From: Acidobacteriota bacterium
Lineage (GTDB): Bacteria > Acidobacteriota > Blastocatellia > Pyrinomonadales > Pyrinomonadaceae
Direction of reading: 5' to 3'
DNA length: 64,000 nt
NCBI GenBank assembly: GCA_019242475.1
Contig: JAFAVK010000102.1
Location: 45,005-109,004 of the forward strand
The notes under the pieces: model-generated
The model's input: the letters and a program-made list of their open reading frames with translations, nothing else
Database searches by the model: none
What the model was told of the DNA's origin: nothing
Translations under genes and position numbers: made by a program
Part shown: positions 8,866-16,532 of the stretch, in pieces
How the letters are laid out: every line of letters starts with the position of its first letter
Position numbering within the stretch: position 1 is the first letter of the stretch

Positions 8866-10206
8866 CTGTTCGTCGAGTAGCTTCAAGACCATCGTCTTCA
8901 ACAGCTCGGCCTCCTCGTCGCTGGCGCCGATGGTGAGGAAGCGGACGCGGCCGCGGCGGTCTACGAGGACGGCCGTCGGGAGTCCCGCGACGCCGAAGGG
9001 GACGGCGTTGCGCGCGTCGGCCGCGACGGCGAAGTCGTAGGAGACGTTCATCCGGCGCTTGAACTGGCGGAAGTATTCCAGCTCCTGCGCGCGCGTCGCG
9101 GGCTCGCCCTTGATCTGCCCCTCGAACTCGTTGAGGCCGATGACGACGAGGCCGCGCTCCCTGTACTTCTCTTGCAAAGCGTTCAGGCGCGGCATCGTCT
9201 TGACGCAGAAGGTGCACCACGTCGCCCAGAAGTCGATGAGCACGACCTTGCCGCGCAGCTCGGAGAGCCTGACGGGGCCGCGGCCGATCAGCTCGGCCAC
9301 GTTGATCTCGGGCGAGGCGGGCGGCTCCAGCCCCGCGACCTCGGGCGGCGGGCCGAAGGGCACGCCCTGGTCGAGGACGAGCTGAGTCGCCTCCCCGTAG
9401 AGGCGCGCCGAGGGGATGGCGAAGGCGCGCGCGCGCATCTCCTGCGAGACGCGGACGCCCTCCTCGCGGCGGCCGGCCTTGACGAGCACGTTCGAGTAGA
9501 AGGAGCCGGCGTTGTAGATGACCGCGTCGCGCTGGTCGGGGTCTTTGATCGCGCGCGCGTATTCGAGCGCGGCCTTGTACGACTCGCCCGCGGGCGCGGC
9601 GGCGTGCGCGTAGTCCTTCTTCTTGGCGTAGGCCGAGGCGACCAGCAGGTTCATGCGGTGGAGGTCGGCGACGCTGCGCGGCTCCGCCTTGTAGTAGCCG
9701 GCCAGCGCGCTCTCGGCCTCTTCGGTGCGCCCGAGCTGCGCGGCCTGCTGCGTGACGACGGAGCGTGCGCGCTGCTTGAGTTCGGGGTGTTCGGCGTCCG
9801 TCTCGGCGAGGAACTTCTGCATCGAGTCGAGCGCGCCCTCGCCCTTGCCCGCGAGCGAGTAGAGCAGGCCCGCGTAGTAGAGGTCTGTCCCGCGCAGCGG
9901 CGCGCGCGCGGCGAGTCGCGCGGCGTTTTGGAGCGCGAGGTCTTTCTGCTCCTGCAAGGTCTTCTGTTCGAGCAGCGGGTCGTAGGGGACGTTGTTCTGC
10001 CGGAACTGGTCGAACTTGCGCTGCGCGTACTGCGACGCCTCTTCGTAGAGCGTCTGCGCCTCGGACGGTTTGGGGGCGCCCTTGTCGTCCTTCTCCGCCC
10101 CTTCGGCGGTGCGCGGCCGGACGCCCGCCTGCCCGCGCGCCGTGGCGGCGGCGCACAACGCGAGCGAGAGGGCGAGCGGGAGGGCGAAGGTTGAAACTCT
10201 CTTCAT
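8860..10206 (-). CDS. TPR-containing TlpA family thiol-disulfide oxidoreductase
   Basis: The 448-residue protein has a signal peptide (about 1-25) and a long alpha-helical, TPR-like region (about 50-280). The C-terminal TlpA-type thioredoxin domain (about 300-448) has its active site at Cys331 and Cys334 (FWATWCTFC). The cis-Pro loop is visible as GVAGLPTAVLVD. It probably reduces or isomerises disulfides in the periplasm, and the helical region may recruit substrates. AAGGAG lies about 13 nt upstream of the ATG. The stop codon is inside the right arm of the heptamer hairpin. With the two downstream redox genes it forms a same-strand group of three thioredoxin-fold proteins, which would receive electrons from the CcdA fusion. 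Confidence 0.88.
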   Translation of the reverse strand: MKRVSTFALPLALSLALCAAATARGQAGVRPRTAEGAEKDDKGAPKPSEAQTLYEEASQYAQRKFDQFRQNNVPYDPLLEQKTLQEQKDLALQNAARLAARAPLRGTDLYYAGLLYSLAGKGEGALDSMQKFLAETDAEHPELKQRARSVVTQQAAQLGRTEEAESALAGYYKAEPRSVADLHRMNLLVASAYAKKKDYAHAAAPAGESYKAALEYARAIKDPDQRDAVIYNAGSFYSNVLVKAGRREEGVRVSQEMRARAFAIPSARLYGEATQLVLDQGVPFGPPPEVAGLEPPASPEINVAELIGRGPVRLSELRGKVVLIDFWATWCTFCVKTMPRLNALQEKYRERGLVVIGLNEFEGQIKGEPATRAQELEYFRQFKRRMNVSYDFAVAADARNAVPFGVAGLPTAVLVDRRGRVRFLTIGASDEEAELLKTMVLKLLDEQP

Positions 10207-10235
10207 CTGTCGGAAACTACTCCTTGAATTTCAAG

Positions 10236-11432
10236 TCAGCGCGGCGCGACCAACTGCGGCGGGGCGGAGACTCTTTGGAAGCGCGCGGGGGAGAAGGTTT
10301 CGAGGACGGCGGGGCTCAAACGGGTTGCCCCGCCCGTCAGGAGGTCTGCGACGATCTCGCCCGCGGCGGGCGCGAGCAGGATGCCGTTGCGGTAGAACCC
10401 CGTGGCGTAGAAGAGACCTTTCACGTCGGCCGACTCGCCCAGCACGGGCAGGCCGTCGGCCGCGCGCGGCCTCAAGCCCGCCCAGGAGTCTTCCACTTCG
10501 AGCGACGCGACGGCGGGCGCCAACTCCGCGACGCGCGCGGCAATCGAGCGCGCGCCCTCTTCGGTCACGCGGCATTCGTAAAGGCCGGGCTCGGTCGTCG
10601 AGCCGGCGAGCAGGCGCCCCCCGCGGCGCGGGACGACGTAGCCGCGCGGGCCGTAGACGACGTGTCGGAAGAGCGGCGGCTGACCGGCGGGCTGCCGGTA
10701 ACAGAGAATCTGACCGCGCACGGGCTCGACCCGCGGGTCGTCGTTCAAATAAGGATTGCCGTCGTCGGGGAATTTATGAAGCGATGAGTTCCACGCGCCC
10801 GCGGCGAACAGAACCGCGCCCGCCTCAAGCTCGCCTTCGGAAGTCACGACGCCCGCGGCGCGGCCGCTCCGGACGCGGACGCCGCGCGCCTCGACCCCGC
10901 GGTTGACGCGCACGCCCAGGCGCTCGGCCGCGGCGTCGAGTGCGACGAGCAGCCGGCGGCTTTCGACCTGCCAGTCGCGCGGGAACCTGAGCGCCATGCG
11001 CACGCCCGCCGAGACGTTCGGCTCTAACGCGCGCGCCTCGCGGGCCGTCAGCCGCTCGACTTCGAGCCCCGCGCGCTTCTGCCACGTGAAGCGGCGCTCG
11101 ACCTCCTCCTCCTCTTCCTCGTCGAGCGCGAGGTAGAGCGTGCCCGTGCTTTCAATCTCGAAAGGGAGGCCCGACTCCTCGCCCAAAGCGGCGGCGAAGT
11201 CGGGGTACATGTCGCGGCTCGCGCAGAGCAGTCGGAACAGCTCGTCCGGCGAGTCGGCCTCGGCCTGCGGCGCGAGCATCCCGGCGGCCGCGCGCGAGGC
11301 CGAGCCCGCGCGCCCGTCCTCTAAAACGGCGACGCTCAACCCCCGCCGCGCAAGCTCTCTGGCCGCCGCCAGCCCCGCGACGCCGCCGCCGACGACGGCC
11401 ACGTCCGCCCTCTCGCCCAAACTCTTTCGCAT
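10236..11432 (-). CDS. thiO: Glycine oxidase ThiO-like FAD-dependent amino acid oxidase
   Basis: The 398-residue DAO-family flavoprotein has an N-terminal FAD-binding Rossmann motif (VVGGGVAGLAAARELARRG). A substrate-domain segment containing VEPVRGQIL is typical of ThiO, and the C-terminal signature YRNGILLAPAAGE is also characteristic. Family members oxidise glycine to iminoacetate for the thiazole half of thiamine, or deaminate small amino acids. No other thiamine genes are in view, so the assignment rests on sequence alone. The length matches the family. The gene is 29 bp upstream of the TlpA gene on the same strand and may be read with it, although no functional link is obvious. Confidence 0.85.
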   Translation of the reverse strand: MRKSLGERADVAVVGGGVAGLAAARELARRGLSVAVLEDGRAGSASRAAAGMLAPQAEADSPDELFRLLCASRDMYPDFAAALGEESGLPFEIESTGTLYLALDEEEEEEVERRFTWQKRAGLEVERLTAREARALEPNVSAGVRMALRFPRDWQVESRRLLVALDAAAERLGVRVNRGVEARGVRVRSGRAAGVVTSEGELEAGAVLFAAGAWNSSLHKFPDDGNPYLNDDPRVEPVRGQILCYRQPAGQPPLFRHVVYGPRGYVVPRRGGRLLAGSTTEPGLYECRVTEEGARSIAARVAELAPAVASLEVEDSWAGLRPRAADGLPVLGESADVKGLFYATGFYRNGILLAPAAGEIVADLLTGGATRLSPAVLETFSPARFQRVSAPPQLVAPR

Positions 11433-11468
11433 TTTGAAGGACTGCTGGTATGATTCGGGAAAAATAAA

Positions 11469-11561
11469 CAGTTTTCAGTTCTCGGTTTTCAGGGGCCGGA
11501 GGGTCTCAGGAAAAGACTGCCTTGCCTCGGCTAAAAACTGAAAACCAAAGACTGAAAACTG
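11469..11561. repeat. TGAAAAC-type heptamer inverted repeat
   Basis: The arms 11469-11492 and 11538-11561 (24 nt, about three mismatches) are built from copies of TGAAAAC and its complement. The element lies between the divergent glycine oxidase and isocitrate dehydrogenase genes. Its right arm ends nine bases before the dehydrogenase ATG, so it overlaps the place where a ribosome-binding site should be. No purine-rich Shine-Dalgarno sequence is visible there. Confidence 0.75.
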
Positions 11562-11570
11562 AAAACCGAC

Positions 11571-12572
11571 ATGCCACATACTATCACACTCATTCCGGGC
11601 GACGGCATCGGGCCGGAGGTCTCTTCGGCGGTCGTGCGCATCATCGAGGCGACGGGCGTTGACATCCGTTGGGAGACGCACTACGCGGGCGCGCAGGCGC
11701 TCGAAAAGTTCGGCTCGACGCTGCCCGAAGAGCTTTTGGAGTCGATCAAGCGCAACCGGGTCGCGCTCAAAGGCCCCATCACGACGCCGGTCGGGAAGGG
11801 CTTCACGTCGGTCAACGTCGGGCTGCGGAAGGCGCTCGACCTCTACGCCAACCTGCGCCCCGTCCGCGCGCTGCCCGGCGTGCCCGCGCGCTACCCCGAA
11901 CTCGACCTCGTCGTCGTGCGCGAGAACACCGAAGACCTCTACGCGGGGATCGAGCACGTCGTCGTCCCCGGCGTCGTCGAGTCGATTAAGGTCATCACCG
12001 AGAAGGCTTCGACGCGCATCGCCCGCTACGCCTTCGAGTTCGCGCGGCGCGAGGGCCGGAAGAAAGTGACGGCCGTCCACAAGGCCAACATCATGAAACT
12101 CTCCGACGGCCTCTTCCTCGAATGCTTCCGCAAGGTGGCGGCCGACTACCCCGAGATCGCGGCCGAGGACAAGATCGTGGACAACGCCTGCATGCAGCTC
12201 GTCATGCGCCCCGAGCAGTTCGACGTGATGCTTCTGGAGAACCTCTACGGCGACATCGTCTCCGACCTGTGCGCCGGGCTCATCGGCGGACTCGGCCTCG
12301 TCCCCGGCGCGAACATCGGCGAGCTGGGCGCGGTCTTCGAGGCCGTCCACGGCTCCGCCCCAGACATCGCCGGCCAGGGGATCGCCAACCCGACCGCGCT
12401 CCTCCAGTCCGGCATCCTCATGCTCCGCCACCTCGGCGAGCGCGACGCCGCCGAGCGCATCGAGAAGGCCATGCTCAAGGTCTACACCGACGGCCAGGTG
12501 CGCACGCGCGACGTGGGCGGCAACTCCCACACCGACGAGTTCGCGCAGGCCGTCATCCAGGGGATGGGGTGA
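11571..12572 (+). CDS. icd: NAD-type isocitrate dehydrogenase (isocitrate/isopropylmalate dehydrogenase family)
   Basis: The 333-residue protein has the family N-terminus TLIPGDGIGPEV, the substrate-arginine region NLRPVR, the catalytic tyrosine segment RENTEDLYAGIEH and the catalytic lysine in VHKANIMK. The metal-binding aspartate loop is LYGDIVSDL, and the nucleotide loop HGSAPDIAGQGIANP is also present. The nucleotide loop and compact length fit NAD-dependent isocitrate dehydrogenases or homoisocitrate-type relatives better than the longer NADP enzyme. It should convert isocitrate to 2-oxoglutarate in the cytoplasm. An aconitase-family gene occurs at 34.6 kb but is not adjacent. The start is directly preceded by the TGAAAAC repeat and lacks an obvious ribosome site. 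Confidence 0.88.
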   Translation: MPHTITLIPGDGIGPEVSSAVVRIIEATGVDIRWETHYAGAQALEKFGSTLPEELLESIKRNRVALKGPITTPVGKGFTSVNVGLRKALDLYANLRPVRALPGVPARYPELDLVVVRENTEDLYAGIEHVVVPGVVESIKVITEKASTRIARYAFEFARREGRKKVTAVHKANIMKLSDGLFLECFRKVAADYPEIAAEDKIVDNACMQLVMRPEQFDVMLLENLYGDIVSDLCAGLIGGLGLVPGANIGELGAVFEAVHGSAPDIAGQGIANPTALLQSGILMLRHLGERDAAERIEKAMLKVYTDGQVRTRDVGGNSHTDEFAQAVIQGMG

Positions 12573-12606
12573 GACGGGAAAGAGAGGGCGCGGCCTTAGC
12601 GCGCGG

Positions 12607-13197
12607 TCAGGCGTCGAAGGCGACGCCGTCGTAGATGTCTCGGAGCTTGAGCGCGCAGCCGATTGATTCAAGCTCAAGCGAGGCGTCGAGGCCGGTCACG
12701 TCGCGCCGCTGCCACGAGTCGCCTTCGAGCCGCGTGTAGTGCGTTACGCGCGGCCCGTCCTGCGAGACGAGCAGGTAGTCTCGCAGGCTCGGGACGGCCT
12801 GGTAGGCGATGAACTTCGGCCCCTCGTCCAGCGCGGCCGTGCTCGGCGACATTACCTCGACAACCACGACAGGGTTGACGAGCGCGTCGTGCCCTTTTTT
12901 GTTCTTGAACTCCGGCTCGCCACACACGACGCTCGCGTCCGGATACCGGTAAGGCGGGAGCGTCGGCGTCCAGATGGGCGCGTCGCCGGTGAAGGGCTTA
13001 CAACGCCCGCCGCGTAAGGCCACGGCGAGCGAGGCGAGGACGTTGCTGGAAATTAAATGGTGTGAGCGGCTGCCGCCGCTCATGCAGACGATCTCGCCGT
13101 CCCAGTACTCGAAGCGCGCGTCGCTCGCGTCTTCGAGCGCGAAGTATTCTTCGAGTGAGTAGTAGTGTTGCGGCACGTCTTTCGGGTTGGACGCCAT
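12607..13197 (-). CDS. Uma2 family (DUF820) putative restriction-like endonuclease
   Basis: The 196-residue protein matches the Uma2/DUF820 pattern: YSLEEYFALE near the N-terminus, then FEYWDGEIVCMSG, and the PD-(D/E)xK-like core YPDASVVC followed by VVVEVMSPST. The fold is nuclease-like, but the family's role is unsettled and it expands strongly in some soil bacteria and cyanobacteria. I use the ATG at 13197 rather than the track start because AGGAGG lies about 9 nt upstream. It is convergent with the isocitrate dehydrogenase gene, with a 34-bp gap, and seems to stand alone. Confidence 0.88.
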   Translation of the reverse strand: MASNPKDVPQHYYSLEEYFALEDASDARFEYWDGEIVCMSGGSRSHHLISSNVLASLAVALRGGRCKPFTGDAPIWTPTLPPYRYPDASVVCGEPEFKNKKGHDALVNPVVVVEVMSPSTAALDEGPKFIAYQAVPSLRDYLLVSQDGPRVTHYTRLEGDSWQRRDVTGLDASLELESIGCALKLRDIYDGVAFDA

Positions 13198-13583
13198 CTC
13201 AAGTCTCCTCCTGTTGCTGGATAACATCTCCGAGACTTGGCGGCGCCGCGGGCGTTCTGGATTTTATCCCATCCCGTCGCGCGGCGGAACGGCGACGACG
13301 TCCGCCCGCGCCGTTGGCGCTCGGAAAAATCTTGACAGCGGGGGCGCGCCGGACATAGAGTTTCGGCGCGCCTTTCCATTTACAGTTCTCTATAGAAGAA
13401 AAGTAGGGACGCGGAGTCCGCGCGGCCGTCTCCGGACGGCCTTGCGCTCCGATGATAAGAGAATCTCCCCGTGCCGGCGGCCGGCAACTTCGTGGCCGCC
13501 CCCTCGACCCGCGCGGCGCACGCGGCAAACGTGCTACGCGAAGGTCGTTTCCACCTCTGCCACGAGGCCCAAGGAGTTCCACC
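13198..13583 (+). promoter_or_regulatory. Divergent intergenic region with candidate promoter for the TIGR03118 gene
   Basis: This 386-bp gap between divergent genes has no convincing coding potential. A TTGACA at 13332-13337 followed after 16 bp by CATAGA (13354-13359) is a possible promoter for the rightward gene, leaving an untranslated leader of about 215 nt. The leader contains a perfect 7-bp hairpin (GGCCGTC/GACGGCC, 13423-13440) and ends with AAGGAG eight bases before the ATG. I see no riboswitch that I can name. Confidence 0.4.
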
Positions 13584-16376
13584 ATGTTTCGTTCACCCGC
13601 GCGCAAGCGCCGCCTGAGAAGATCGCTGAGCTTAGCCCTGACCCTCATCTTTATGGTCGCCTTCATACCGCCGCCGCCCGCCGCGCGGTACTTCGCGGGC
13701 GCGGCCCGCGCGCAGGAGCCGAACGTCCCGTCCATCGCGCCGGGCTCGGCCTACCGGCAGACGAATCTCATCTCGGACGTGCCGGGCCTCTCGCCCGTGC
13801 TCGACCCGCTGCTCGTCAACCCGTGGGGCCTCACGGTCAGGGGCACCAGCCCCTTCTGGGCCGTCAACAACGGGACGAGCACGACGCAGCTCATCCGCGG
13901 CGACGTGTCGGGCGCGCCCGTCGTGCTCAACCCGAACCCGCAGACGATTAACATCCCGGGCGGCCTCCCGACGGGCACCGTGGGGAACTCGACCACCGAC
14001 TTCCAGATCACCCCGCCCGGCGGCGGCACGCCCGCCGCGGCCAACTTCATCTTCGACTCGATCACCGGCAACATCACCGCGTGGAACGGGGCGAGCGGCG
14101 CCGCCGCGCAGAACGTCGTCTCGATGCCGGGCCACGTCTGGACGGGCCTCGCCATCGGCTCGAACTCCGGCGGCAACCGGCTCTACGCCGCCGACTTCGC
14201 CAACAACCACATCGACGTGTTCACCGGCACGTTCACGGCGACGACCGTCACGGGCGGCTTCATCGACGCGACCATCCCGGCCGGCTTCGCGCCCTTCAAC
14301 ATCCAGAACCTCGGCGGCTCGCTCTACGTCGCCTACGCGAAGGTCGGCACGGGCGGGCACGACCAGGCGGGCGTCGGCAACGGCTACGTCCGCAAGTTCA
14401 ACACCGACGGCGTGCGCGACCTGACGTTCGCCATCAACAACGGCGCGCTCAACTCGCCGTGGGGCCTGACCATCGCGCCCGCCAGCTTCGGCGTCTACGG
14501 CAACGCGCTCCTCGTCGGCAACTTCGGCGAGGGCAACGGCTCGATCCACGCCTACAACCCGACGACGGGCGCCCCCTCGGCCACCGACAACGCGCTCAAG
14601 GACGAGTCGAACCACGACATCGTGATCGACGAGCTGTGGGCGCTCGCGTTCGGCAACGGCGGCAACGGCGGCGACGTGAACACGCTCTACTTCACCTCCG
14701 GCCTCGGCGAGGAGGAGCACGGCCTCTTCGGCAAGCTCAACCCGACGACCTCGCAGGCCACCTCGCTCATCCAGTTCGCCACCGACAACTTCGCCGTGGA
14801 CGAGGCGGGCGGCCACGTCGATTTCACCGTCATCCGCACCGGCGACACGTCGGGCGCGGCCACCGTCAACTACAACACCTTCGACGAGTCGTCGGCCGGC
14901 CACGCCTCGCAGAAGAGTGACTACGAGATTTCGCTCGGCACGCTCAGCTTCGCCGCGGGCGAGACCTCGAAGACCTTCCGCATCCTGATCGTGGACGACA
15001 AGTTCGTCGAGGGCGACGAGACCATCGACCTCATGCTCTCGAACCCGACGGGCACAGGCGTCGGGCTCGGCAACCCGAACAAGGCCGAGGTGACCATCCT
15101 CGACAACGACTCGACGCCGCCCGCGACCAACCCCATCGACGACCCGTCCTTCTTCGTCCGCCAGCACTACCTCGACTTCCTGAACCGCGAGCCGGACGCC
15201 GCGGGGCAGGCGTTCTGGACGAATGAGATTACGTCGTGCGCCGGCAACGCCGCCTGCATCGAGAACAAGCGCGTCAACGTCTCGGCCGCCTTCTTCCTGT
15301 CGATTGAGTTCCAGCGCACAGGGTATCTGGCCTACCTGACGCACCGCACGGCCTTCGGCGCGAACGCTTCGGGGTCGCCCGCGCCCGTCCTCTACGGCAA
15401 CTTCATGCGCGACGTGCAGACGCTCCAGCGCGGCTTCGTCTTCGGCGCGCCCGGCGCCGACGCCGTGCTCGAAGCGAACAAGGTCGCCTACTTCAACGAG
15501 TTCGTCACGCGCCCCGAGTTCGTCGCGAAGTACCCCTCGACGCTGACGAACGACCAGTACGTCGATAACCTGCTCGCCTCGGCCGGGCTCTCGCCGTCGC
15601 AGGTGCGGCTCTTCGTCGTGAGCCTGACGAACTCGCAGGAGGTGCCGCCGACGGTGCCGACGACGACGACGGGCGCGGCGCGGCCCGCCTCTTCCGGCAC
15701 GGCGCGCTTCCAGTTCAACGACGCGCAGACGGCGATGACCTTCACCGCCACGATCAGCAACATCGACGTGGGCGGGCAGACCGCCGACACGAACGACGAC
15801 CTCGTCGCGGCGCACATCCACGCCGGGGCCTCGGTCGCGCCGGGCGTCAACGGCCCCGTCGTCTGGGGCTTCTTCGGCGCGCCGTTCAACGACAACAACC
15901 CGAACGACCAGTCCTTCTTCCCGACGCCGGGCGGCGTCGGCGGCACGTTCAGCGGCAAGTGGGACGCGCCCGAGGGCAACGGGACGACGCTCGCCGCGCA
16001 GCTCGACAACCTGCGCAACGGGCGCGCCTACATCAACTTCCACACGAAACAGTTCGGGGGCGGCGAGATCCGCGGCAACTTCCCCGCGGCCGACGCCTTC
16101 CGCAACTCGCTCGTGGCGGGCCTGAACGGCTCGACCATGACGCGCGCGCAGGTGCTCCGCGCCATCGCCGAGTCCGAGGAGTTGAACTCGCGCGAGTTCA
16201 ACTCGGCCTTCGTCACGATGGAGTACTTCGGCTACCTGCGCCGCGACCCCGACACCGCCGGCTTCAACTTCTGGCTCAACAAGCTGAACGCCTTCAACGG
16301 CAACTTCCAGAACGCCGAGATGGTCAAAGCCTTCATCTCGTCGTCCGAGTACCGCCAGCGCTTCGGCCCGAGTTAG
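13584..16376 (+). CDS. Secreted TIGR03118 protein with Calx-beta, and DUF4214 split by a nested CHRD domain
   Basis: I use the ATG at 13584 because AAGGAG lies eight bases upstream and it gives a signal peptide (about 1-43, ending ARAQ). The track start 44 codons upstream has neither. The 930-residue product has a TIGR03118 domain (about 56-385, NLISDVPG near its start) and a Calx-beta domain (about 395-509, ending VTILDND). A DUF4214 domain begins at about 523 (FFVRQHYLDFLNREPD). It is interrupted at about 676-834 by a CHRD domain (VVSLTNSQEVPP to GGEIRGNFP) and resumes to the end (YLRRDPDTAGFNFWL). The subtilase in this window carries an uninterrupted DUF4214, which makes the insertion clear. 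The protein is probably extracellular; its function is unknown. Confidence 0.9.
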   Translation: MFRSPARKRRLRRSLSLALTLIFMVAFIPPPPAARYFAGAARAQEPNVPSIAPGSAYRQTNLISDVPGLSPVLDPLLVNPWGLTVRGTSPFWAVNNGTSTTQLIRGDVSGAPVVLNPNPQTINIPGGLPTGTVGNSTTDFQITPPGGGTPAAANFIFDSITGNITAWNGASGAAAQNVVSMPGHVWTGLAIGSNSGGNRLYAADFANNHIDVFTGTFTATTVTGGFIDATIPAGFAPFNIQNLGGSLYVAYAKVGTGGHDQAGVGNGYVRKFNTDGVRDLTFAINNGALNSPWGLTIAPASFGVYGNALLVGNFGEGNGSIHAYNPTTGAPSATDNALKDESNHDIVIDELWALAFGNGGNGGDVNTLYFTSGLGEEEHGLFGKLNPTTSQATSLIQFATDNFAVDEAGGHVDFTVIRTGDTSGAATVNYNTFDESSAGHASQKSDYEISLGTLSFAAGETSKTFRILIVDDKFVEGDETIDLMLSNPTGTGVGLGNPNKAEVTILDNDSTPPATNPIDDPSFFVRQHYLDFLNREPDAAGQAFWTNEITSCAGNAACIENKRVNVSAAFFLSIEFQRTGYLAYLTHRTAFGANASGSPAPVLYGNFMRDVQTLQRGFVFGAPGADAVLEANKVAYFNEFVTRPEFVAKYPSTLTNDQYVDNLLASAGLSPSQVRLFVVSLTNSQEVPPTVPTTTTGAARPASSGTARFQFNDAQTAMTFTATISNIDVGGQTADTNDDLVAAHIHAGASVAPGVNGPVVWGFFGAPFNDNNPNDQSFFPTPGGVGGTFSGKWDAPEGNGTTLAAQLDNLRNGRAYINFHTKQFGGGEIRGNFPAADAFRNSLVAGLNGSTMTRAQVLRAIAESEELNSREFNSAFVTMEYFGYLRRDPDTAGFNFWLNKLNAFNGNFQNAEMVKAFISSSEYRQRFGPS

Positions 16377-16380
16377 AAAG

Positions 16381-16532
16381 CAGTAGGCAGTAGGCAGTTA
16401 GCCGTCTGCGAAAGTAGTCAAGCGAATCGGGGGCGGCGAGTCTTAACAAGCTCGCCGCCCCCGATTCGTTGAGTCGTCTTCGTTAAGACGCTTCCTGCCT
16501 TCAACTGCCTACTGCCATCTGCCTACTGCCTA
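16381..16532. repeat. CAGTAGG-heptamer hairpin with strong inner stem between convergent genes
   Basis: The outer parts carry tandem CAGTAGG/GTAGGCA units (16381-16398) and their complements (CTACTGC units, about 16508-16532). Inside lies a perfect 18-bp GC-rich stem (16423-16440 with 16451-16468) around a 10-nt loop. The element fills the gap between two convergent genes and reaches the stop codon of the minus-strand peptidase gene. It probably acts as a bidirectional terminator or insulator, although a long U-tract is absent. Confidence 0.8.

Noticed and set aside
13440-13583. Possible c-di-GMP riboswitch before the TIGR03118 gene
   Set aside because: A GGCAAAC word is present, but the paired tetraloop-receptor elements and the rest of the consensus are not recognisable.
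13632-16043. 803-residue minus-strand ORF
   Set aside because: It is the shadow of the TIGR03118/CHRD gene, which has a signal peptide, ribosome site and clear domains on the other strand.
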